Shown here: piece by piece, positions 8,742 to 16,866 of the stretch | How positions within the stretch are numbered: the first letter of the stretch is position 1 | Layout: the number at the start of each line of letters is the position of its first letter | Assembly: GCA_019359275.1 (NCBI GenBank) | Contig: JAHHHP010000012.1 | Span: 33,175 to 97,174, forward strand | Length of the DNA stretch: 64,000 nt | Source of the DNA: Myxacorys chilensis ATA2-1-KO14 | GTDB taxonomy: Bacteria; Cyanobacteriota; Cyanobacteriia; Leptolyngbyales; Leptolyngbyaceae | Direction of reading: 5' to 3' | Program-made: the position numbers and the translations under genes | Notes under the pieces: generated by a model | What the model saw: only the letters and a program-made list of their open reading frames with translations | What the model was told of the DNA's origin: nothing | Databases searched by the model: none

Positions 8742-8987
8742 TTACTCACCGATGATTTCCGGTTGGGTCAATTCATCGGACATCTCAATGATCGCCCGCA
8801 TTACGGGTTTCATCATTGGATCTTCACCGCTATCAAAGTCCTCAAAGCGGCGACGCTTAGCGCGGTTCGCAACTTGAACAGTGATGCGATAACGGTTAGA
8901 CGCTGCGTTGATTAAATCATCGGCGCGGCGCATCAGTTGAACCGTATCAAAGGATGGACGTTTATGGAGAGAGCCAGATTTTGCCAT
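8742..8987 (-). CDS. rpoZ: RNA polymerase omega subunit
   Basis: The 81-residue protein contains the cyanobacterial omega signature: [20 protein letters not shown], then [14 protein letters not shown] and the conserved tail [11 protein letters not shown]. Omega binds the beta' subunit and helps assembly and stability of RNA polymerase. Length is normal. It is divergent from the GDSL esterase gene; the 204-bp spacer is AT-rich and should hold both promoters. Confidence 0.95.
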   Translation of the reverse strand: MAKSGSLHKRPSFDTVQLMRRADDLINAASNRYRITVQVANRAKRRRFEDFDSGEDPMMKPVMRAIIEMSDELTQPEIIGE

Positions 8988-9191
8988 AGGATTTGGAACG
9001 TTAGTGATGCGGTCTATAAGTGAGTGACTACCACACCCTACTAGATTATCTACTCAGATTATATGGATGACATTTTACTCGACGTTATGTAAAGTTTTAA
9101 AGATCTCTGTTAACGATGATAGAGTCAAGTAACATTTTTTAATTGCGTTTTTTGATTGATAGCGTAGCCCTAGTTTAAATCATTCGGTTTC

Positions 9192-9899
9192 ATGCAAACC
9201 CTTGTTTCTCCGTCTCAATCCAACCGAGTTCAGGCTCCGCCAGCCTCCTTTAGAATACTGGCATTGGGTGATAGTTTAGTTTATGGCTTTGGCGATCCGG
9301 TCGGGGGTGGCTGGGTTGAGCGGCTCAGGCGGCAGTGGATGACACCAGGAGGAGCGAATCACGCGCTGTACAACCTGGGAGTGCGGGGCGATGGAGTGCG
9401 GCAGGTTTCGCATCGGTTGGAAGATGAGTTTAAGAGCCGGGGCGAGTTGCGAAATCGCGTTCCTGATTTGATTATTTTATCGGTCGGGATAAATGATTCG
9501 CCGCGATTAGGACGATCAGACGGCAAGAATTACACTGAGTTTGATCAGTTTGGGGCTGAGATGACAGACCTGCTTGATCGCGCTCGGCGCTTGTGCCCTG
9601 TTTTGTTTGTTGGCATGATTCCGGTGAATGAAGAACGAATGCCGTTTCTCGACTGCTTGTATTACAACCACGCCGATCAATATCGTTACAAAGAAGCCAC
9701 GCGATCGGCGTGTGACGATCGCCAAATTCCCTATCTCGATCTCTTTGACCTCTGGATAGCGCGTGGATCAGAGTGGTGCAAGACGCAGTTTACAGAAGAT
9801 GGATTGCATCCAAATGTGTCTGGCTATCAAACTCTTTTGCAAGATGTATTAAATTGGCAGGCATTTCAGCAATGGATTGGGGAAGGCGATAAGGTATAA
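9192..9899 (+). CDS. GDSL-family SGNH esterase / lysophospholipase-like
   Basis: The 235-residue protein has all SGNH blocks: block I LALGDSLVYGFG with the nucleophile Ser (about residue 30), a Gly in block II (NLGVRGDG), block III GIND (about residues 98-101) and block V DGLHPN with the catalytic Asp and His near residue 200. No signal peptide is evident, so it probably acts in the cytosol on an ester or acyl group; the substrate cannot be read. The next gene (rdgB) starts 27 bp downstream on the same strand. Confidence 0.88.
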   Translation: MQTLVSPSQSNRVQAPPASFRILALGDSLVYGFGDPVGGGWVERLRRQWMTPGGANHALYNLGVRGDGVRQVSHRLEDEFKSRGELRNRVPDLIILSVGINDSPRLGRSDGKNYTEFDQFGAEMTDLLDRARRLCPVLFVGMIPVNEERMPFLDCLYYNHADQYRYKEATRSACDDRQIPYLDLFDLWIARGSEWCKTQFTEDGLHPNVSGYQTLLQDVLNWQAFQQWIGEGDKV

Positions 9900-9926
9900 G
9901 ATGCCGATCGCGAAGGAAAAATAATA

Positions 9927-10502
9927 ATGACGGTACTAGTTCTTGCGACGGGAAATCCAGGAAAGCTGCGTGAAATTCAACCGTATTTAGAAGGGCTGAG
10001 TTGGGAATTGAAGCTAAAGCCTGAGGAAATAGAGGTCGATGAGGTGGGGATAACGTTTGCTGAGAATGCAGCGTTGAAAGCCTCACAAGTAGCGATCGCA
10101 ACTGGAAACTGGGCGATCGCGGACGATTCGGGTTTAGAAGTGACGGCGCTAGACAATGCGCCAGGCATTTTTTCAGCGCGATATGGGACGTCTGACGCGG
10201 ATCGGATTGAGCGATTATTGCGGGAATTGAGCGAGCGCCCGGATCGAGAGGCGCGGTTTGTGTGTGCGATCGCGGTGGCGCGACCAGATGGCGCGATCGC
10301 GGTGCAAACTGAGGGAATTTGTCCCGGTGAGATTCTTCTGGCTCCACGCGGGGAAGGCGGGTTCGGCTACGATCCAATCTTCTTTGTGCCCGAAAAGGGA
10401 TTAACGTTTGCAGAAATGCCTGCCGCGATGAAGCATGAGGTGAGCCATCGCGGACGGGCGTTTCAGTCGCTACTACCCCAACTGAATGCACTGGAATCTT
10501 GA
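9927..10502 (+). CDS. rdgB: RdgB/HAM1 non-canonical purine NTP pyrophosphatase
   Basis: A 191-residue protein with the family landmarks: ATGNPGKLREI at the N-terminus, TFAENAALKA, the metal/phosphate-binding ADDSGLEV with PGIFSARYG, GFGYDPIFF near residue 150 and the C-terminal SHRGRAF. The enzyme hydrolyses ITP, dITP and XTP to the monophosphates, keeping deaminated purines out of nucleic acids. It is probably co-transcribed with the GDSL gene. A degraded dispersed-repeat copy follows its stop codon. Confidence 0.95.
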   Translation: MTVLVLATGNPGKLREIQPYLEGLSWELKLKPEEIEVDEVGITFAENAALKASQVAIATGNWAIADDSGLEVTALDNAPGIFSARYGTSDADRIERLLRELSERPDREARFVCAIAVARPDGAIAVQTEGICPGEILLAPRGEGGFGYDPIFFVPEKGLTFAEMPAAMKHEVSHRGRAFQSLLPQLNALES

Positions 10503-10519
10503 TGCAATTCCTTTATGAT

Positions 10520-10561
10520 GCGATTCCTTTATAAGGTTTTGGCAAAGCGATTAGCGCAGAG
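10520..10561. repeat. Dispersed repeat, diverged copy
   Basis: GATTCCTTT, four extra bases, then GGTTTTGGCAAAGCGATTAG is a rearranged version of the repeat at 2037, 55393 and 58675. It lies between the convergent rdgB and WD40 genes. The following CCCCGAAGGAAACGCTC also has the look of small cyanobacterial palindromic repeats. Confidence 0.4.
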
Positions 10562-10599
10562 CGCAACCCCGAAGGAAACGCTCTAAAGTCACTGTGGAG

Positions 10600-12498
10600 T
10601 CACTGTGGCGTTTGCCAGATTTGCAATGTTTGGCCGTTAGTCACTAGAAACCGATTATTCGGACTAAAGTTAAACGTCGAAACATCTCGAATGGTCTTAA
10701 TAGCCCGACCGCTTGCAATCTCCCATAACTTGGTTACGTACTGGGCAGGAAGCGGTTCACTCTGGACGATCGACAGCAGCAATGCGTTGCTTGCCAGCAC
10801 TCGCCCATCTGGGCTAAAGGCTAGATGTCCTGCATCAGTTGGCATGACTTGATGACCCGGTGAGTCCGCAACCTTGAGCGTCTGGGTCAACTGGTAGGTT
10901 TTTAGGTTCCACAATCGCACGCTGTTGTCTTGGCTGCTGCTGGCTAGCGTTTGACCATCGGGATTAAAAGCGATCGCTTGCACCGCCCTTTGGTGTCCTC
11001 GCAGAGTAATCAGCCGTGCCCCTGTTGTGGCGTTCCAAAGCTTAACGCTGTGGTCAACATCTGCGATCGCGATCACTTGCCCACTGGGGCTAAACATCAT
11101 GGACAGTCGATCATTGGTAGTGACAGTTTCATTCACAAGAGTGCGAATCAGCCGACCTGTTGAAATCTCCCAAAGCTGTAGCTTGTTTTTGTCGGTAGCT
11201 GTAGCAACTCGTTGACCATCAGGGCTAATCAGCACCGTATGCACGATTCCATCAGCGGGTTGCAGCCGAATGGTTTGCCGTACCTGCCCAGTTTGAAGAT
11301 TCCAGATCTTGACCGTCTGGTCGGAACTACCGCTCGCTAGGAACTGGGCGTCGGGACTGATGGCAATCGCTCTGACTGCATAGGAATGAGCAGCTATAGT
11401 CCGAATGGCTTGTCCTGTATCAGTTGCCCATAGACGAATATCGCCATTTGAGAGACCTGCGGCAATTAGACGGCTATCTGGCGTAAACGCGATCGCATTT
11501 GCCACATCGCCCACAATTCGAGTCGGTTGGGTCGGCGGTTCTTGAGCTTGCCCTTTGTAGGAAGAAGATTCCGTCGCCTGTCCTCGCACTAAGGTAACGA
11601 GTCGCGTTCCTCGCTGAAGATTCCACAGAGCCAGCGTGCTATTGTTCGTTGCTCCGACACACGCCCGCTCATAGCTGTAGCTGCTCACAGCCAGAATTTG
11701 ACTGTTTGGACTAATCGCTTGATCTAGAGTGGAAACAGGACAGGAGATATTTGGATAAAGTGCCTTAAGATCAATTTGCTGTCGTTGTTGTAGGTTCTGC
11801 CAAGAATTGACAGATGATGGGGTATCGAGAGCCGTTCCGACTCGGTTGAATAGGGCAGGAACATAGCGGATGAATCGATCTCCCTGCAAATATAGGGCGT
11901 CGGTCGTGCAACTGCCGCAGCTCTGCTCTTGAGCCAGCTTAGAGACGACTTCCCAGGAAATGCCTGCCCACGGCAGATGCCCTTGAGGAGCCTGAGTGCT
12001 GTACTTCAATTCCGGCTCTGTGAGCCAGTCAGGAGCAATGAAATTCGTAGGGTCTGGTGTGGTGCGAGTCCAGCCGACGCGATCGCCAAACGCTTTCACG
12101 GCAGCACTAACATTCGTTGGATTCTGAGCCAAGGCTTCCTGCCAAATTCGCTGCTGCACACCAAAGCCAAAGCGGCCTCCACTCGCATCTCGCCACATCC
12201 GATCGAGAGCCTGAATCGCTTCTGCTGGAATGGTGTTCGCTCGTGGGACTGCAAACAGATCACCATCTGCATGTATCCACTGCTGTAAAATGCGCCGGGT
12301 TTCTTGATCTGCTGCCTGCCAGTTCTTGGCGGCTAGCAAATTCTGTAGCAGCTTATAGTCTTGGCTAGGAGCCGCAGTCGTTTGTGCCGTCGCGATGGAA
12401 CGTTGACTCAAATCTGCTGCCATTCCTGCAAGCGATTGTGAAAGGGTGATTAGTAGACCAATTCCCAGAGGGAGTAGGTAAGAAATCCAGTGGTTCAT
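10600..12498 (-). CDS. Exported WD40 beta-propeller protein
   Basis: The 632-residue protein begins with a signal peptide or anchor (YLLPLGIGLLITLSQSLAGMAA). About residues 45-180 form a helical region resembling GUN4-like or TPR-like N-domains of other cyanobacterial WD proteins (LLAAKNWQAADQETRRILQQW). From about residue 270 there are seven or eight WD units, visible from blade ends IRLWATDTG, VKIWNLQTG, LQLWEISTG, VKLWNATTG, VRLWNLKTY and TKLWEIASG. It is probably a propeller scaffold outside the cytosol. A CGSC motif at about residue 197 may form a disulfide. The partner is unknown. Confidence 0.85.
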   Translation of the reverse strand: MNHWISYLLPLGIGLLITLSQSLAGMAADLSQRSIATAQTTAAPSQDYKLLQNLLAAKNWQAADQETRRILQQWIHADGDLFAVPRANTIPAEAIQALDRMWRDASGGRFGFGVQQRIWQEALAQNPTNVSAAVKAFGDRVGWTRTTPDPTNFIAPDWLTEPELKYSTQAPQGHLPWAGISWEVVSKLAQEQSCGSCTTDALYLQGDRFIRYVPALFNRVGTALDTPSSVNSWQNLQQRQQIDLKALYPNISCPVSTLDQAISPNSQILAVSSYSYERACVGATNNSTLALWNLQRGTRLVTLVRGQATESSSYKGQAQEPPTQPTRIVGDVANAIAFTPDSRLIAAGLSNGDIRLWATDTGQAIRTIAAHSYAVRAIAISPDAQFLASGSSDQTVKIWNLQTGQVRQTIRLQPADGIVHTVLISPDGQRVATATDKNKLQLWEISTGRLIRTLVNETVTTNDRLSMMFSPSGQVIAIADVDHSVKLWNATTGARLITLRGHQRAVQAIAFNPDGQTLASSSQDNSVRLWNLKTYQLTQTLKVADSPGHQVMPTDAGHLAFSPDGRVLASNALLLSIVQSEPLPAQYVTKLWEIASGRAIKTIRDVSTFNFSPNNRFLVTNGQTLQIWQTPQ

Positions 12499-12731
12499 GT
12501 GGCTGTGTTGAACGGTGCGCTTAGGGTAGATTGGATGAGTCTGGTTGAGCTTTACACTCTAGTAACTCACCAGTGACTCACCAGATTGAGAAACCTGAAT
12601 CTCAGGCTTCAATTCATTCAGACAGATAATTCAGACAGACTGAGCCGTGCCCGTAGTTCCTACAAACATGAATCGATAGCATTTTTTCAAAGCAATGCCT
12701 TGCAGGTCAAGAGCGCTAGAGAGTTCATCTG

Positions 12732-13373
12732 CTACCGAACAAATTGAAAGCTGGCAACAATATCCCGAAAAGCACTGCGTAGAGGTTGCTCCTTTGGATT
12801 GAGATAGCCCACACTCAAGAGAATGATTTGACGGTTCGGGCTATAGAATGCCACATTATCGGATGCGTAAAGCCCATCTGCCGTATATGCAATGCCCGCT
12901 TGTCCGTCCACCTTCAGCGATCGCACGTTCTGAATTCCGGGTTGATGTCCTTTGGCCCAATTTACAAGAGAGAGTTTTTTAGGATTGTTGTGTACTGAAA
13001 CGTCAATGCTGGGAGGATATTCTGTTCCGCCTTCATATTTGCCTGCCTGAATGCTGTCATAGACCTTCTGAGGCCAGAGAGAAAGACTCGACCGCAGCGT
13101 TTCTCCAGCTCGTGGCTGTTTCTTTTCACGAGTCTTATCTAAAGCCAATTGAGTTGGGTAGCTGAAGCGAAACCCAAACTGCTTATTGGTGTAGCTTTTT
13201 TGAGTTGTTGAGGTCGACTGACCTATTAATACAACGCGAGTTTGATTTTGTTGAAGCGGCTTTGTAAGTGGCGTGAGTCCGATAGTTTGTTCTGGCAACA
13301 TCAGAACTGCTGCCGAAGCACTTGCTGTTAGTGAGAGAAGACCAAGAGTAATTCTAAGTTTGCGAGTAGCCAT
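12732..13373 (-). CDS. Exported PsbP-like / hypothetical protein
   Basis: The 213-residue protein has a signal peptide (LRITLGLLSLTASASAAVLML). After a linker, a domain starts at about residue 60 with KSYTNKQFGFRFSYPTQLAL and ends with RSAFRDIVASFQF. That arrangement is common in PsbP-like or lipoprotein-like periplasmic domains. No lipobox is visible. It is separate from the operon to its right, with about 150 bp to the ybaK stop. Fold assignment is tentative and function unknown. Confidence 0.6.
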   Translation of the reverse strand: MATRKLRITLGLLSLTASASAAVLMLPEQTIGLTPLTKPLQQNQTRVVLIGQSTSTTQKSYTNKQFGFRFSYPTQLALDKTREKKQPRAGETLRSSLSLWPQKVYDSIQAGKYEGGTEYPPSIDVSVHNNPKKLSLVNWAKGHQPGIQNVRSLKVDGQAGIAYTADGLYASDNVAFYSPNRQIILLSVGYLNPKEQPLRSAFRDIVASFQFVR

Positions 13374-13525
13374 ACGTTTCTCCGAAAATACGCTTCTTCA
13401 AGGGTTTTGTAAAAAGCGCAAAATGAATGTTGTGCGACGATATTAGCCTCACTGCCCGGATGATTGGGGAGTTGTTCTCAAATTTGATACAGATACAGCT
13501 TTGCGATCGCATCCAATCGTCTCAC

Positions 13526-14005
13526 TCAAGTAGTCTTATCCTGCGAAATCATACCAACAACGCCTTTAACAGCACGAATATAATCGCTAGGATGCAGCAA
13601 AATTTGCAGTCCTCGCGTACCAGCAGAAATAGAGATGACATCAAAAAGCTCAATCAATTCATCAACATAGACTGGATACTCTTTTTTACACGCTAATGCT
13701 GTCACCCCTCCACGAATGTATCCTGTAAGGGGCTGCACTTCCTTAAGAGAAACCGTTTCAATTTTTCGATTTTCAGATAGTTGCGCGATCGCTTTAAGAT
13801 CTAGCTGAGTATTGCCTGGAATCACAGCAAGAGCAATTCCATGTTTATCACCTCGCACCGCTAACGTTTTAAACACTTGTTCCGCAGGCAATCCAATTTT
13901 CTGGGCAACGCTTTCTGCCGCTAGATCGTCGGAATCGACCTCATAGGTTCGCAGTTCGTAGGAGATACCAAGATTGTCTAAAACGCGAATGGCGTTGGTC
14001 TTCAT
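13526..14005 (-). CDS. ybaK: YbaK/EbsC family aminoacyl-tRNA deacylase
   Basis: A 159-residue protein matching YbaK: MKTNAIRVLDNLGISYELRTY, a conserved Lys in VFKTLAVRGD, GYIRGGVTALACKK and SAGTRGLQILLHPSDYI. The family hydrolyses mischarged Cys-tRNA(Pro), and related members act on other mischarged tRNAs. The start overlaps the end of the DinB-like gene by 4 bp, so it is the last gene of the four-gene operon that diverges from the MocR regulator. Confidence 0.9.
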   Translation of the reverse strand: MKTNAIRVLDNLGISYELRTYEVDSDDLAAESVAQKIGLPAEQVFKTLAVRGDKHGIALAVIPGNTQLDLKAIAQLSENRKIETVSLKEVQPLTGYIRGGVTALACKKEYPVYVDELIELFDVISISAGTRGLQILLHPSDYIRAVKGVVGMISQDKTT

Positions 14006-14547
14006 GAGTCGTCGAAGCTAGGCAGATAGGGCAGATCAGTTCTACCTAAATCATACCCAAGCTGGCTCAGCAGCGTAGCTAATTGACCTCTGTGATGGGT
14101 TTGATGATTAAACAGATGAGTCACGAGCAACCAAGCGGGTCGTGTCCGTGTCTTCACAGGTTGTTGAGTACTGATAAATGCGAATGGTGCATTTAGCCAC
14201 TCTGAAGAGAGTTGAGTTGTCCAATTTAGAATATCTTGATCGGTGTGATCGCGCTCTCGCCTTAATTCGTCAAAGTCAGCATACAAGTCTTCATCGAGTT
14301 TAGCGATAAAGGGCTGATGGGTGAAGCGTCCGATCCAGATGCGATCGCCGATCAAGATGTGGTTTAACGTGCCATGAATTGACTTGAAAAAGGCTCCCAA
14401 ATCTTCTTTTCGCTTTGCGTCAGGAATATCTGCACAAACTGCATAGAGTTTCTGGTTCATCCAATAGTTATACTCAGCCAGCGTAGTGTAATACGTGGTG
14501 GTGTAGTACGTGCGATTGGCTCCGCTAAGCTCTAAAGAGGTGTTCAT
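14002..14547 (-). CDS. DinB-family four-helix metal-binding protein
   Basis: The 181-residue protein has the DinB pattern: NYWMNQKLY at the start of helix 1, a first His in SIHGTLNHILIGDRIWIGRF and the pair of metal-ligand His in LFNHQTHHRGQLATLL near residue 155. DinB/YfiT proteins are metal-dependent and some act as thiol transferases or hydrolases; the substrate here is unknown. It overlaps ybaK by 4 bp and follows the NTF2-like gene by 14 bp. Confidence 0.88.
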   Translation of the reverse strand: MNTSLELSGANRTYYTTTYYTTLAEYNYWMNQKLYAVCADIPDAKRKEDLGAFFKSIHGTLNHILIGDRIWIGRFTHQPFIAKLDEDLYADFDELRRERDHTDQDILNWTTQLSSEWLNAPFAFISTQQPVKTRTRPAWLLVTHLFNHQTHHRGQLATLLSQLGYDLGRTDLPYLPSFDDS

Positions 14548-14561
14548 GTCCCGTTGTTAGA

Positions 14562-14924
14562 TTAAACTGCTGCGCTGTAATGTGCTTTTGAGACGGTAAT
14601 TAATCCTTGTGCATTAATTGTTATAGATTCTGCTGCTAATCGATCTTGCACACTTTTACAGTAGATGACGATACTATCCACTCCCGTTAAAATTTCTAGA
14701 ACTTCAAACTTTAAGTCAGGATAAGCCTCTAGCGCTTTCGCAAAGTAATCTCGCAATGCTATTTTGCCTTGGAGATTACCATTGGGATGATTGGCGAGTT
14801 TAGCGACAAATGGCGATGTAAAATCAATATCTTCAGCATAGTGCAACGTGATTGCATCTAGATTGTGCTGGTTCCAATCTTGAATCCAGGTTTGGGCAAT
14901 GTTTAGCGCTTCTTGTTCGGTCAT
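14562..14924 (-). CDS. NTF2-like / SnoaL-like protein
   Basis: A 120-residue single-domain protein with the NTF2/SnoaL cone pattern: ALNIAQTWIQDWNQHNLDAITLHYAEDIDFTSP, then LRDYFAKALEAYPDLKFEVLEI. Family members are small-molecule isomerases, cyclases or simple binding proteins, so a specific reaction cannot be read. It is the second gene of the operon running from 15131 to 13526. Confidence 0.82.
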   Translation of the reverse strand: MTEQEALNIAQTWIQDWNQHNLDAITLHYAEDIDFTSPFVAKLANHPNGNLQGKIALRDYFAKALEAYPDLKFEVLEILTGVDSIVIYCKSVQDRLAAESITINAQGLITVSKAHYSAAV

Positions 14925-14930
14925 CGCTTT

Positions 14931-15131
14931 TTACAGATTAGAGTGACGTTGATCTAACCAGATCCGGATCTCTTGCTCAGAACTAAATGTATTAGATTTG
15001 CGAGTTTCCGGATCGTACGTTTTGAAGTAGTTGTTGCCCTTGCGATCGCGACGTTGTAATACTTGCGGTTCATAGCGGTTTGAGATCGCATTTACCCAAC
15101 TTTCCCAAATCTGATCGAGTCGAATTTTCAT
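14931..15131 (-). CDS. 66-residue hypothetical protein, first gene of the operon
   Basis: I start it at the ATG at 15131 because GGAGAA lies about 6 bp upstream; an ATG eight codons earlier is possible but has no good site. The product is basic and polar, with LDQIWESWVNAISNRYEPQVL, then FKTYDPETRKSNTFSSEQEIRIWLDQR. I do not recognise a family. It lies 6 bp before the NTF2-like gene and faces the MocR regulator across about 230 bp, so its promoter is there. Confidence 0.65.
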   Translation of the reverse strand: MKIRLDQIWESWVNAISNRYEPQVLQRRDRKGNNYFKTYDPETRKSNTFSSEQEIRIWLDQRHSNL

Positions 15132-15280
15132 GATCATTTCTCCGGTGTTTGGCATGAAAAAGCAGAGGACAAAATGCCTGTCCTATCTGTCTTTCGAGCG
15201 CTGTAGTTGTGTTCTCTATAACGTTAATTTTGAGCTATTTTTTCTTGTCTAAACAGATGCAATTAGATTAAATTGTGATG

Positions 15281-15334
15281 GATACAGTTTATTCTTTGGT
15301 CGCTGTTATGGTCTTTCCTGCCCGTAACTGTATC
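15281..15334. promoter_or_regulatory. Perfect inverted repeat in the MocR-operon divergent spacer
   Basis: GATACAGTT (15281-15289) and AACTGTATC (15326-15334) are perfect reverse complements, 45 bp apart start to start. They are close to four helical turns apart and lie just upstream of the regulator start at 15361. MocR-type regulators bind repeated half-sites near their own promoters, so this is a candidate operator. The regulator has a good Shine-Dalgarno (GGAGGA) further downstream. Confidence 0.5.
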
Positions 15335-15360
15335 GGCCATTATTAACGGAGGAATGAACG

Positions 15361-16848
15361 ATGAGAATAAAGCCCATTGATGCAACGCCGTCTTCAACGT
15401 TGTATGAGCAAGTTGCCGATCGTATCCGCACGTTGATCAGTGAAGGTACATTACAAGACGGCGATCGCTTACCGTCTGTTCGCAAGCTTCATCAGCAACT
15501 CTCCATCAGTATCTCGACTGTTCTTGAAGCCTATCGCTCTCTTGAAGATCAAGGAGTGATTGAAGCTCGTCCGCAGTCGGGCTATTTTGTCAAGCCCGTT
15601 CACCTCAACCCCCCCGATGAACCCCAGCAGTGTACGCTGCCAAAACAAACGCTTCCCGTTGATATTTCTCTAGCATTTCGAGTCAGTGAAACGATGCGCG
15701 ACACCTGTAATGTTGGCTTAGGAACAGCAGTTCCCGGTATTGAATTGCTGCCTGTTGACGCATTAAATCGGTTGATGGGAAAAATCTTGCGGACAAATCC
15801 TGCGCTCCTGCACACCTACAGTCCGTCGAATGGATGTGAAGTGTTGCGCCATGAGGTTGCCAAACGATTAATGGAGGCAGGATGTTCTTTATCTCCCGAT
15901 GCCTTAGTCATTACCAATGGTGCAACCGAGGCGATTCATTTAGCATTGCGAGCTGTGACGAAACCAGGAGACATCGTGGCGATCGAGTCACCAACCTATT
16001 ATGGATTTCTAGAAATATTAGAATCTTTGCACCTCAAAGCATTGGAAATTTCAACTCATCCGAAAGATGGAATCTCCCTTGAGCAGTTGGAAATTGCCCT
16101 CGAACAACGCCCTATTGCCGCTTGTCTTCTAGTATCTAACTTTAGTAATCCGCTGGGAAGTTGTATGAGTGACTCGAAGAAAAAGCACCTTCTGGCACTG
16201 CTCGAACGCTATGACGTACCTTTGATTGAAGATGATACCTACGGCGAGACGTTTCTGTCAGGGCATCGGCCCAAGGCGATTAAAGCGTTTGATACAACAG
16301 AACGGGTGTTGTATTGTGCATCGGTTAGCAAAACGCTGTCCCCTGGATTGAGAATTGGTTGGTGTTCACCAGGACGCTATCAGATGAAGGTTCAACAGTT
16401 GAAAATGGCAATGAATTGGACAACCGCGATCGCACCCCAACTGACAGTAGCAGCATTTCTATCGACGGGCAGCTACGATCGTCATCTTCGCCAGCTCCGC
16501 CGCGCTTATCAAGCCCAGCTTTCCCGCATGACTCAAGCCATTTGTGAGTATTTCCCCTGCCCAACGCGAGTCACTCGACCCGGCGGCGGGCATGTGCTGT
16601 GGCTAGAATTACCCAATGAATTTGACGCAATGGCACTATACGAAAAAGCGCTGGAACATCACATTAGTGTGGCTCCTGGTAATATGTTTTCGCCCTCTGG
16701 AAACTATACAAACTGTCTCCGGTTAAATTGTGGATTGCCGTGGTCACAAACCATCAATGACGCGATGCAAACGCTAGGATCTTTAGTCAAACAGCAGTTG
16801 GCTAAGAAGATGCTGAGTGTTGGGGAAAGAAATGATGGTTTAGAATAG
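15361..16848 (+). CDS. MocR-type GntR / PLP aminotransferase-like regulator
   Basis: The 495-residue protein has an N-terminal GntR winged helix-turn-helix (about residues 10-78: YEQVADRIRTLISEG, DRLPSVRKLHQQLSIS, GVIEARPQSGYFV). A fold-type I aminotransferase domain follows to the end. The PLP-binding Lys lies in ASVSKTLSPGLRIGW (about residue 324), and ESPTYYG and EDDTYGE are also present. These proteins use PLP or an amino-acid-PLP adduct as a signal rather than for catalysis. The adjacent divergent operon and an inverted repeat in the spacer suggest it regulates the 66-aa/NTF2/DinB/YbaK genes. Confidence 0.9.
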   Translation: MRIKPIDATPSSTLYEQVADRIRTLISEGTLQDGDRLPSVRKLHQQLSISISTVLEAYRSLEDQGVIEARPQSGYFVKPVHLNPPDEPQQCTLPKQTLPVDISLAFRVSETMRDTCNVGLGTAVPGIELLPVDALNRLMGKILRTNPALLHTYSPSNGCEVLRHEVAKRLMEAGCSLSPDALVITNGATEAIHLALRAVTKPGDIVAIESPTYYGFLEILESLHLKALEISTHPKDGISLEQLEIALEQRPIAACLLVSNFSNPLGSCMSDSKKKHLLALLERYDVPLIEDDTYGETFLSGHRPKAIKAFDTTERVLYCASVSKTLSPGLRIGWCSPGRYQMKVQQLKMAMNWTTAIAPQLTVAAFLSTGSYDRHLRQLRRAYQAQLSRMTQAICEYFPCPTRVTRPGGGHVLWLELPNEFDAMALYEKALEHHISVAPGNMFSPSGNYTNCLRLNCGLPWSQTINDAMQTLGSLVKQQLAKKMLSVGERNDGLE

Positions 16849-16866
16849 ACCTGATTTGTGGCGACT

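Noticed and set aside
9790..10491. Minus-strand open frame of 233 codons
   Set aside because: Antisense to rdgB and the end of the GDSL gene; Arg/Pro/Ser-rich shadow with no motif.
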